DNA from: Treponema sp.
GTDB lineage: Bacteria; Spirochaetota; Spirochaetia; Treponematales; Breznakiellaceae
NCBI GenBank assembly: GCA_031263435.1
Contig: JAISFT010000163.1
Location: 1-13,211 of the forward strand
DNA: 13,211 nucleotides
Reading direction: 5' to 3'
The position numbers and the translations under genes were made by a program. The notes under the pieces are model-generated. The model saw nothing but the letters and a program-made list of their open reading frames with translations, searched no databases and had not been told where the DNA came from. Shown in pieces: positions 6,289 to 13,211 of this stretch; position 1 is the first letter of the stretch; every line of letters starts with the position of its first letter.

Positions 6289-7822
6289 AAGCCTTGTCCT
6301 GGCCTTGTTGTGTTTTTGTTTTTCCGCCGCCTCCCTGTTTCCGCGGGGCGCCGGAGACGGCGGGGACGGGGCGGAACAACAGATCTACGATCCCCTCTGG
6401 ACTCTGGCGATTACCGCTTTCGATACTTCCGCCCTTTCCCCCTCCAACGAAGCCCTGGCCCGGGACATTATGCGGGATCTGACGGGAAATATCGGCAAGG
6501 TAAGCAGCCGGCTGCGGGTGTCGGAAGAATATGCCTACCACGAGGCCATTGCGGTCCGAACCGAACTTGCCGCCGCGGCCCGGAATCTGGTCAACAAGCG
6601 GAACGAACGGGATCGGCTTCTGTACCGGGGGGAACCGGAATGGCGCTACCGCAGAAGCCTTAAAACCGTGGATGCGGAGATTAAAAAACTGGAGGAAGAC
6701 TACGACCGGGTACAGAACTCCCAAGTCCGTATCGAAAATGAGCCGGACTTTACCCTGAGCCGCCAGAATCTTGAGGGCTTTTTCCCCACGCCTCCGGAAG
6801 AGGGGAGGGAGGGCCAGACCTGCAGGGACCAGAAATGGGACGCCCTGCTTGTTGGGTCCATGAGCGAATACCACGGCAGGATCTTTGTTACCCACAAGCT
6901 CTACGTTCTCTATGTGGATTCGTATATTTTTGAAGACAGCATTCTTTTTTCTTCCGAAGATTCCACGCAGGCGATAGAAGAATTTGCCGCGGGGATCACG
7001 AGGGCCATAACGGGAGTTCCCCCGGCAGAATTGAGGATCGCCGCCCGGCCGGAGGATGCGCAGATATTTCTTGACGGCGCCTATGCGGGAAGGGGGGAAA
7101 TTTACCTTCCCGACCGGCCCCCTGGAAACCTGAGTCTTGAAATCTACGCGGAGAATCATACAAGTGTTGCCACGGAACTGGAATTACGGGGCGGGGAGTT
7201 GACGGAACTTACGGTAGATTTACAGCCCGTGGAAATGTCGGAAATAAATATTACGGTTCCCAACAGTCCGGGGGCGGCGGTTTACCAGGGTTCCCTGTTC
7301 CGGGGAACGGCGCCGGTAACGCTGAGTTTTCCGGGGGGCAGTTTAGAGTATGTCTTTGTGAAAAGTCCCGACGGTGCGGAGACCAAGGCCGTGTTCCTGA
7401 GTCCTTCGCCGGGCGCCCTGCCGCCGCCCATCAGGGCGAACCGGGGGCGCGGTTTTTTTGCGAATCTCTTTCCCCAAAAAAGCAGCCTGGAGGGGAATAA
7501 TCTGAATCTTATTACGGTTCCCGCCTATGATCCCAAGGAAGGACGGGTGGACAAGATACGGCGGGGGTATTACTGGTCCTGGGGGGGGGTATGGGTATCC
7601 GCCGTTGCGGCCTGGATGCTCAACGGCTACGCCAATTCAATAGTTAATGCTTATAACAACACTCCGACCCCAACCATCGAACTGTACGACCGCGCGAAAG
7701 AGGCCCGGAATCTAAACTATGTGGGGATAGGTCTTGTGAGCGCCGCAGTGCTGGTGGATGTTATCCAGATGGTGCGGTACATCCGTACCGCGGGAAAAGA
7801 CGCCCCGGTCTTTGTCGATTAG
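6278..7822 (+). CDS. PEGA-domain envelope protein with two C-terminal membrane segments
   Basis: The 514-residue product starts at ATG 6278, giving the signal sequence MRSKSLVLALLCFCFSAASL; a TTG at 6263 in the same frame would add five residues and spoil it. Residues 30-245 hold a domain I do not recognise, with a charged coiled-coil-like stretch (residues about 100-150, ERDRLLYRG and KTVDAEIKKLEEDYDR). Residues about 249-314 form a PEGA domain (ELRIAARPEDAQIFLDGAYA, then PPGNLSLEIYAENH), and a second, weaker one follows to about 375. PEGA domains occur in surface-layer and envelope proteins of bacteria and archaea. Hydrophobic segments near residues 430-452 and 478-500 suggest anchoring in the inner membrane. 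A nine-G run lies at 7581-7589. The start overlaps prfB; ftsY follows after 8 bases. Specific role unknown. Confidence 0.8.
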   Translation: MRSKSLVLALLCFCFSAASLFPRGAGDGGDGAEQQIYDPLWTLAITAFDTSALSPSNEALARDIMRDLTGNIGKVSSRLRVSEEYAYHEAIAVRTELAAAARNLVNKRNERDRLLYRGEPEWRYRRSLKTVDAEIKKLEEDYDRVQNSQVRIENEPDFTLSRQNLEGFFPTPPEEGREGQTCRDQKWDALLVGSMSEYHGRIFVTHKLYVLYVDSYIFEDSILFSSEDSTQAIEEFAAGITRAITGVPPAELRIAARPEDAQIFLDGAYAGRGEIYLPDRPPGNLSLEIYAENHTSVATELELRGGELTELTVDLQPVEMSEINITVPNSPGAAVYQGSLFRGTAPVTLSFPGGSLEYVFVKSPDGAETKAVFLSPSPGALPPPIRANRGRGFFANLFPQKSSLEGNNLNLITVPAYDPKEGRVDKIRRGYYWSWGGVWVSAVAAWMLNGYANSIVNAYNNTPTPTIELYDRAKEARNLNYVGIGLVSAAVLVDVIQMVRYIRTAGKDAPVFVD

Positions 7823-7830
7823 GGGGTATC

Positions 7831-8748
7831 ATGGGCATAGGTGATTTTGCAGGACGTATCAGGAGTTTTTTCGGTCTCCGTGCCGCGGTATCCGACGAGT
7901 TGTTTGACGATCTTGCCGATCTTCTGGTGGAAGGGGACTTCGGCGCGGCCGAAGCTTTTCGTATGGCGGATAAGCTGCGGGATTATGCGAAAAAAGAGAA
8001 GATAGGGGATGCTGGGGAACTGCGGAAGGCCCTGGCGGTTTTCCTTGAAGAAATACTGGAACAGGCCGGGCAGGCGGAAACCTGGGAAAGGGCGGAGGAA
8101 TCCGGGGAGGCCCTGGGGATCATCCTGCTCCTGGGGGTCAACGGGGTGGGGAAAACCACCAGCGCCGCCAAGCTTGCCTGCCGTTTACGGGATACGAAGG
8201 GGGCCAGGCCTGTTCTGGCGGCCGCGGATACCTTTAGGGCAGCGGCTATTCCCCAGCTTAAAATACACGGGGAACGGCTGGGCATACGGGTTGTCGCCCA
8301 CCAGCAGGGCGGAGACCCCGCGGCGGTGATCTACGATGCCATCGAAGCGGCCCGGGCCGGCAAAGATAATCTGATCATTGCCGACACCGCGGGGCGAATG
8401 CATACCAAGGCCGCCCTGGTAGAGGAGTTGAAAAAGATCGACCGGGTGGTGGAAAACAGGGCGGGTTTAAGCGGCGGCGGTTCCCGCTATCTTAAGTACC
8501 TGGTGCTGGATGCCACGACGGGGCGCAATGCCCTGGCCCAGGCGGAAATATTCCACGATGCCCTTTCCCTTGACGCCGTAATCCTGACCAAATACGATTC
8601 CGGCGCCAGGGGAGGGGTGGCCTTTTCCCTGGCGGCGGAGCTAAAGCTTCCGGTGGCGTATATCTGCAACGGGGAAAAGTACCAGGATATTAAAGCCTTC
8701 GACCCCAAAAATTTCGCAAGGGAATTTACCGGCCTTGACAGCGAATAG
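7831..8748 (+). CDS. ftsY: Signal recognition particle receptor FtsY
   Basis: FtsY is the membrane-associated SRP-type GTPase that docks the Ffh-ribosome complex at the SecYEG translocon. The 305-residue product has an N-domain four-helix bundle (residues about 1-90) and a G domain. G1 is GVNGVGKTT at 102-110, the insertion-box motif DTFRAAA follows, G3 is DTAGR at 185-189, and G4 is TKYD at 253-256 followed by SGARGG at 257-262. The usual FtsY has TKLD and GTAKGG there, so Tyr for Leu and Arg for Lys are deviations; the essential Lys and Asp of G4 are kept. There is almost no acidic A domain before the N domain, as in many non-proteobacterial FtsYs. ATG 7831 has RBS AGGGGG 4 bases upstream. 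It sits in an operon with lipoprotein export genes. Confidence 0.95.
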   Translation: MGIGDFAGRIRSFFGLRAAVSDELFDDLADLLVEGDFGAAEAFRMADKLRDYAKKEKIGDAGELRKALAVFLEEILEQAGQAETWERAEESGEALGIILLLGVNGVGKTTSAAKLACRLRDTKGARPVLAAADTFRAAAIPQLKIHGERLGIRVVAHQQGGDPAAVIYDAIEAARAGKDNLIIADTAGRMHTKAALVEELKKIDRVVENRAGLSGGGSRYLKYLVLDATTGRNALAQAEIFHDALSLDAVILTKYDSGARGGVAFSLAAELKLPVAYICNGEKYQDIKAFDPKNFAREFTGLDSE

Positions 8749-10015
8749 TTTTTCGGGCGGCCGCCTGCAGACGGGGCTTCTTCTTTTCCGGATTGGAGTC
8801 CTGACGCTTTTTATGTGTAGTTTTTCTGTTTCTTCCCGGGGGCAGTCCAATAGTTCTGTGATTAAAAGCGAATGGTATATTTCCAACACCGCCGGCATGG
8901 CCCTGGAAAGGGCATGGTCCAGGGCTGCTGCGCTGAGACAGCCCTACTGTCTGTTAATCGAAGAAACCGGTACCGGCGTTCTGCCTCCCCTTCTGACGCC
9001 GTATTACCGGCAGCCCTGGATCGTTGAACGGCGGACTCTCTACAAGGACGGGAAAGAGTCCCGCAGTCAGTGGATATTCCGGGACAACGCTGAAATTTCC
9101 CGCCTGGTGGCCGTCTTCGATACTTCGCCGGCGATGCCACCGGCTGCGCCGGCGTCATCACCCGCGGTAGAATCTGCCGGTGATCCCGAAAGGGGAGCCC
9201 CCTCCCTCCCCAGCGGTTTTATCGAATTCTACGGGGCGAACGGCCTTATCGAATCGGAACGGCAGATGTTTGATACGGGGGAAGAGATGCTGGTGGAATA
9301 CCAGTACCGGCAGATCCCCTCGGGAACCCAGATGTTCCTGATCCGCGCCGATACCCGCAGAAAATTGCTTGACGGAGAGGGAAACGAACAGCAGGAAGAT
9401 CTCTATACCGATTACTACCGTTACACCCGTAACTATTCCCTGCGGACCATAGAACGGATCTACCATCAAAACGGGGACACGGAATCCGCAGAAGATGCGC
9501 CGAAAATGGCCCTGCGCTTCCCCCGCCGCAGTCTGGATTCGCAGAACGAAAAGTTTTTTGTCGCCCCGGCCATTGCCTACGGCTCCCAGTTTCTGGAAGA
9601 TGTTGAAGCCGAGACGCCCCGGCAGGTTGTCTATAATACCGACGATCGGGGCCGAATCCTGGGGGAAACCCGGCGGGGAGAGGAGGGGGATGTTATCGCC
9701 GAGCTGCGGAACGAGTGGTCCGAAAACCGCCTGGACCGGATTGTGTACAGCGCCGGGGGGGACGAGCGGATAACCGAATACGAATACAACGATGCGGGCG
9801 ACAGGATCCTGGAACGGAATTTCCGCAACGGAATTCTTGAGCGGCTGGTGCGTATTTCCGGCAACACCGAAGAAGAGGAACTCTACATGAACGGAGAACT
9901 TGTGCTGCGAACCTATTGGGAGGGGGGACGGAAGATCCGCGAAGAACGGATACGGCCGCGCCGTAGCGGGATACCGTCAGGGAATACCGCTTCTCCGGGG
10001 GGGCCGGGATCATGA
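8735..10015 (+). CDS. Exported protein with YD-repeat-like segments
   Basis: The frame starts at TTG 8735, overlapping the ftsY stop by 14 bases, with AAGGGAA at 8718-8724 upstream; the next in-frame start, ATG 8813, would cut through the signal peptide, so TTG is preferred. The 426-residue product has an N-terminal hydrophobic signal (TGLLLFRIGVLTLFMCSFSV) with likely cleavage near SSRGQS. Its middle is low in recognisable motifs, with an Ala/Pro-rich linker near residues 130-150. Residues about 298-375 contain repeated units (VVYNTDDRGRILGETRRG, EYEYNDAGDRILERNFRNG) resembling single YD/RHS repeats or MORN-like beta hairpins, and the tail is basic. Its place between ftsY and the Lol genes with coupled starts suggests an envelope function, perhaps in lipoprotein handling; that is inference only. 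Confidence 0.75.
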   Translation: MTANSFSGGRLQTGLLLFRIGVLTLFMCSFSVSSRGQSNSSVIKSEWYISNTAGMALERAWSRAAALRQPYCLLIEETGTGVLPPLLTPYYRQPWIVERRTLYKDGKESRSQWIFRDNAEISRLVAVFDTSPAMPPAAPASSPAVESAGDPERGAPSLPSGFIEFYGANGLIESERQMFDTGEEMLVEYQYRQIPSGTQMFLIRADTRRKLLDGEGNEQQEDLYTDYYRYTRNYSLRTIERIYHQNGDTESAEDAPKMALRFPRRSLDSQNEKFFVAPAIAYGSQFLEDVEAETPRQVVYNTDDRGRILGETRRGEEGDVIAELRNEWSENRLDRIVYSAGGDERITEYEYNDAGDRILERNFRNGILERLVRISGNTEEEELYMNGELVLRTYWEGGRKIREERIRPRRSGIPSGNTASPGGPGS

Positions 10016-11307
10016 GCAGGACGCAAAAATTCACCTTCCCCCTATGGATAGGATTTATGGCCCTCCGCCACATCCACCGGGGCCGGGGTAAGTCTCCCTC
10101 TCCTGTCTTTGCGGTTTTGGGCATTGCTACCGGCGTTCTTGCCCTTACGGTGATCATCGCGGTGATGAACGGCTTCCAGCTTGGCTTTATCGAAAATATC
10201 CTGGAGGTATCCTCCTACCATGTGCGGCTCCAGGATTTTCCCCCGGAAGAGACGGAGGCCCTGAGGGAGAGGCTGGTAACTACCCCGGGGGTCCTTGCAG
10301 CCGTTCCTTTTTGCGAATTCCAGGCCCTTGTCCGGGGAAAGCAGAACAGGCAGGCGGGGCTTTTGATCCGGGGGCTGCCCCCCGAAGCCCTGGAACTTGA
10401 CCGGGGCATGGCGTCCAAACTTGAATTCGAGGCGGGATCCTTTGATATTTCCCAAAGCGGGACTATCCTTTTGGGAACGGAAATTGCCCGCAGCCTTTCG
10501 GTCCGTCCGGGGGACGAGGTTACCATTTTTTCCGTCGACGATCTTTTCGGCGGAACGGGGCCGGGGATCAACAGTTTTATTGTTACGGGGATCTTCCGTA
10601 CCGGGTACTACGACTACGACATAGGCATGGCCTTTATGAATCTGGAAACCGCGCTTGCCCTTTCGCGGGTTCCCCCGGTACTGGGCTTTAAGCTCCGGGA
10701 CCGCTGGCAGGATTCGGCGGCCCTGGACAAACTCGGCAGGGCGGTTCCGGGGGGGACCCTGAGCAGTTGGCGGGACTACAACCGGTCTTTTTTCGGAGCC
10801 CTGCGCACGGAAAAACTCTTTATGTTTATCCTGGTGGGGCTTATATTTATTGTGGCCGGCCTGAATATTTTCCAGGCCCAGCGCCGGGCAGTGCTTGAAC
10901 GCCGGGAAGAAATAGGATTGCTGCGGGCCGTAGGCGCGGGGGATCTTTCGGTACGCATGGTTTTTGCCTGCGATGGTTTCCTGATTGGCCTTTGCGGCGC
11001 GGGAACCGGTCTTGCGCTGGGGATTCTGACGGCCTCCCATATCGGCGCGGTTTTTGCCCTGGTAGAGGGATTTATCAACTTATGTATTGCCGCCGTAAAT
11101 TACCTTTCCGGTTCCCTGTTCAGTTCCGGGAATTTTGCGGTCTTTTCCCCGGCGATTTTCTACATCAAGGAGATCCCCTCCAGGATTATTCCCCATGAGG
11201 CGTTTTTAATCTTTATGTTCGGATTCCTTTCCGCCCTGCTGGCGGCGTGGTTTGCCTCGGGCAAGGTATCCCGGACTAAACCTGCGGAGGTGCTGCGTGA
11301 TGAGTGA
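10012..11307 (+). CDS. LolC/LolE-family ABC transporter permease
   Basis: LolCDE extracts outer-membrane lipoproteins from the inner membrane and passes them to a periplasmic carrier. The 431-residue product has the family layout: a short cytoplasmic N-terminus (WIGFMALRHIHRGRG), TM1 near residues 29-52 (VFAVLGIATGVLALTVIIAV followed by MNGFQ, the family's 'SvMnGFe' motif), a large periplasmic domain (about 55-262), TM2 near 267-288, a cytoplasmic loop with AQRRAVLERREEIGLLRAVGA, TM3 near 322-350 and TM4 near 397-418, ending KPAEVLRDE. LolC and LolE cannot be told apart safely. The ATG overlaps the previous stop (ATGA at 10012-10015), which suggests translational coupling, and the end overlaps lolD by 8 bases. 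MacB-type or other exporters of this superfamily are the alternative reading. Confidence 0.88.
   Translation: MSRTQKFTFPLWIGFMALRHIHRGRGKSPSPVFAVLGIATGVLALTVIIAVMNGFQLGFIENILEVSSYHVRLQDFPPEETEALRERLVTTPGVLAAVPFCEFQALVRGKQNRQAGLLIRGLPPEALELDRGMASKLEFEAGSFDISQSGTILLGTEIARSLSVRPGDEVTIFSVDDLFGGTGPGINSFIVTGIFRTGYYDYDIGMAFMNLETALALSRVPPVLGFKLRDRWQDSAALDKLGRAVPGGTLSSWRDYNRSFFGALRTEKLFMFILVGLIFIVAGLNIFQAQRRAVLERREEIGLLRAVGAGDLSVRMVFACDGFLIGLCGAGTGLALGILTASHIGAVFALVEGFINLCIAAVNYLSGSLFSSGNFAVFSPAIFYIKEIPSRIIPHEAFLIFMFGFLSALLAAWFASGKVSRTKPAEVLRDE
11286..11291 (+). promoter_or_regulatory. Ribosome binding site of lolD
   Basis: GGAGGT, 8 bases before ATG 11300 and inside the end of the permease gene, decides the start of the ATPase; an earlier in-frame ATG at 11252 would add 16 residues absent from the family and has no such site. 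Confidence 0.8.
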
Positions 11308-12007
11308 TGCGGTCAATGCCGGGGACGATATTCTGGTCCGGGTTCGCGATATTGTTAAAAATTATGTTTCCGGCGCCGAGACGCTCCATATTTTGCGGGG
11401 GCTGAGTTTTGAACTTCGCCGGGGGGAAACGGTGGCGGTAGCCGGCCGCAGCGGCAGCGGCAAGAGTACCCTGCTCAACATTCTGGGCGGCCTTGACCGC
11501 AGTGATGCGGGTACCATAAGCGTGGGGGGCATGGAGCTGAGTTCCCTTCCCGAAGGGGCTTTGGCCGCCTACCGGAAGAATCAGGTTGGGTTTATCTTTC
11601 AGTTCCATTATCTTTTGAAAGATTTTACCGCCCTGGAGAATGTGATGCTCCCCGCCTATATTGCGGGAATGAAAAAAAAGGATGCCCTGGACAGGGCGCG
11701 GGCGCTGCTGCAGGACCTGGGGCTTGAAGACAGGACAGGCCACTACCCCTCCCAGCTTTCGGGGGGGGAGCGGCAGCGGGTGGCGGTGGCCCGTTCCCTG
11801 GTGAACGATCCGGATCTGGTGCTGGCGGACGAGCCGACCGGCAATCTGGACCCGGACAATTCCGCCGTGGTCGCGGAACTTCTCTACGGAAGTACCAAAA
11901 AATGGGGAAAAACCCTTGTTGTCGTTACCCACGATGAAAAGGTTGCCGCCCGGGCCGAAACCCGTTACACCCTGACGGCCGGACAGTTTGTCGACGGCCC
12001 GTCATGA
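11300..12007 (+). CDS. lolD: LolD-type ABC transporter ATPase
   Basis: The 235-residue product is a complete ABC nucleotide-binding subunit: Walker [10 protein letters not shown] at 49-57, Q-loop segment FIFQFHYLL, signature LSGGERQ at 153-159, Walker B LVLADEP with Asp 177 and Glu 178, the D-loop GNLD, and the H-loop His 211 in VVTHD. Its length and the FQFHYLL / LPAYIAGM / DEPTGNLDP wording are typical of the LolD/MacB subfamily, which powers lipoprotein release or related envelope export. It is flanked by two permeases of the same family, as in lolCDE. The start at 11300 is set by the GGAGGT site; the end overlaps the next gene as ATGA. An eight-G run at 11761-11768, with the TCG codon before it, encodes Ser-Gly-Gly of the signature motif. 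Confidence 0.92.
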   Translation: MSDAVNAGDDILVRVRDIVKNYVSGAETLHILRGLSFELRRGETVAVAGRSGSGKSTLLNILGGLDRSDAGTISVGGMELSSLPEGALAAYRKNQVGFIFQFHYLLKDFTALENVMLPAYIAGMKKKDALDRARALLQDLGLEDRTGHYPSQLSGGERQRVAVARSLVNDPDLVLADEPTGNLDPDNSAVVAELLYGSTKKWGKTLVVVTHDEKVAARAETRYTLTAGQFVDGPS

Positions 12008-13211
12008 ACGTTGCCATGAAAACCGGCTGGACATTCTTTGTCGCCCTTCGCTTCCTTCTGGGCCGGGCAAAAGAGGGGGGGCGCTACCTGAGGGGAGCGG
12101 CGGCAGGCATCGCCCTGAGTCTTGTACCCATCATCGTTACCCTGATCGTTGCGGACGGCATGATCAGGGGTATCACCGATAGATTTATCGAACTGGGAAC
12201 CGGTCATCTCCAGATTTATTCCGGAGACGATAAACTTGACGGGATTATCTCCGGGATTGAAAAAACCGAAGGAGTCCGGGGGGTCTGGTACGAAAGGCAG
12301 GGCCTTGGGGTAATAGCCGGAAAGGATGGCAGACGGGGCGCCACGATCCGCTCGGTAGACACTTCGTTTTGGACGGAGGAGGGCGCGGCCGCATATCTGA
12401 CCAGCACGGCGGGGCGTTCCCATCCCCTGAACGACCAGGAAGTAGTCTTGGGCCAGTCACTGGCAGGGGAGATCGGCGCCGCGGTGGGGGATACGGTGCG
12501 GATCATGACGATCAGGAACATGGACGGCCGCCCGGTTCCCCGGATAACGGCCTTTACGGTGGCGGGGATCGTTTCTTCCGGCTACCGTGAGTTGGATGCC
12601 CTGTGGTGCATCAGCTCCCGCGGGGGAGGGGACCGGGCCCTGGGAGAAACCGCCGGCCGCCCTTACCTCATCGTCAAGATCGATGATCCATACGAAAAGG
12701 CCGAAACATTTTCGATAAATTTTCAGCGCAGGCTGGGACCCGGCTATGCGGTTTATACCTGGGGGGATCTGCACCGGGCGCAGTACCGTTCCTACGAGTC
12801 TACCCGGCAGCTTCTCATCTTTATCATGGGCCTGATCGTTGTCGTCGCCGCGGTGAATGTATCCAGCGCCACATCAATGCTGGTGATAGAACGGCAGCGG
12901 GATATCGCGGTGCTTAAGGCGGCGGGGGCAGGTCCCGGGGAGACCGGCGCCATTGTTGTGCTGGCAAGTTGACTCTCCGGGGCACTCGGCGCTGTTTCCG
13001 GTATCGGCCTTGGGCTCTTTTTGGGAATCAACATTAACACTGTCATCCACGGCCTGGAACGGATATTGAGTTTCTTTTCCGCCCTGTTCCATGGTACGGA
13101 GGTAAAGATCCTGGATCCGGGTTACTATTTGGAAAACATCCCGATCATCGTCGACTGGCCTGCGGTTCTCCTTATCGGCCTTTTTACGGTCCTCTGCTCG
13201 ATCACCGCCTC
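12004..13211 (+). pseudogene. Second LolC/LolE-family permease, interrupted by in-frame TGA and cut by window end
   Basis: The start ATG 12004 overlaps the lolD stop (ATGA). The product shows TM1 near residues 30-50 (AAAGIALSLVPIIVTLIVAD), a periplasmic domain, TM2 near 270-290 (QLLIFIMGLIVVVAAVNV) and the cytoplasmic loop VIERQRDIAVLKAAGAG. Codon 323 is TGA (12970-12972). Beyond it the same frame stays open for 79 codons to the window end and reads as the expected TM3 (SGALGAVSGIGLGLFLG), a linker (KILDPGYYLENIP) and the beginning of TM4 (WPAVLLIGLFTVLC), exactly the family's C-terminal half. A nonsense mutation, a base error, or stop readthrough are the options. If real, the 322-residue product would lack two of four membrane helices and the transporter would probably not work. 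The sequence continues past the window. Confidence 0.8.

Noticed and set aside
10042..11040. A 332-residue minus-strand frame opposite the first Lol permease
   Set aside because: The permease on the other strand has full family features, and the antisense product is basic and motif-free.
12970..12972. UGA read as tryptophan throughout the organism
   Set aside because: Other genes here use TGA as a normal stop (1728-2813 and 10012-11307), RF2 is present with its TGA-dependent frameshift, and Trp is encoded by TGG.
12970..13015. The TGA in the second permease as a selenocysteine codon
   Set aside because: No SECIS-like hairpin with a characteristic GGU-type loop is evident just downstream, and the position is a hydrophobic transmembrane site in a family not known to contain selenocysteine.
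1..13211. CRISPR arrays, rRNA genes or known riboswitches
   Set aside because: No regularly spaced direct repeats, rRNA segments or recognisable riboswitch consensus sequences were seen on either strand.

Overview
The window reads as a chromosomal segment of a spirochaete, most likely a Treponema-type organism. The clues are several exported proteins with relaxed spirochaete-like lipoboxes, a PEGA-domain envelope protein, a Rpn/PD-(D/E)XK transposase-like remnant, and a LolCDE-type lipoprotein export operon next to ftsY. This placement is inference from gene content; no rRNA or other phylogenetic marker is present. Base composition is GC-rich with strongly biased codons from about 1728 onward, and visibly AT-richer in the first 940 bases.

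Layout. (1) 1-937: two small exported proteins on the plus strand, a lipoprotein with a lipocalin-like beta domain and a secreted protein resembling an NPCBM carbohydrate-binding module. (2) 959-1451: a minus-strand Rpn-family nuclease/transposase remnant that keeps its start, RBS and C-terminal third but has lost its catalytic core. (3) 1452-1727: a non-coding stretch full of inverted repeats (a GGTGCC/GGCACC palindrome, an 11-bp A/T-flanked hairpin and a nested branched structure), ending in a promoter that sits directly on the next start codon. (4) 1728-3787: a long-form uracil phosphoribosyltransferase followed by a TPR lipoprotein. (5) 3828-5093: a convergent minus-strand exported protein with FN3-like domains. 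(6) 5163 to the end: a tightly packed plus-strand operon of prfB (RF2, with its programmed +1 frameshift), a PEGA protein, ftsY, an exported YD-like protein, a LolC/E-type permease, LolD, and a second LolC/E-type permease that runs off the window.

How the genes work together. The long operon joins translation termination (RF2), co-translational membrane targeting (FtsY, the SRP receptor) and outer-membrane lipoprotein release (LolCDE). Genes overlap by a few bases (ATGA or similar) or are separated by only a few bases, so translational coupling is likely. The prfB frameshift autoregulates only RF2 itself. The divergent region 5094-5162 carries an almost symmetrical pair of face-to-face promoters for prfB and the FN3-like gene.

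Points for a second look: the second Lol permease has an in-frame TGA at 12970-12972 with clear same-frame homologous continuation to the window end; the structured repeat block at 1507-1658; the probable leaderless start of the UPRT gene; and the symmetric divergent promoter. I found no clear new defence or biosynthetic system. The structured non-coding block beside the dead transposase is the best candidate for something uncatalogued.
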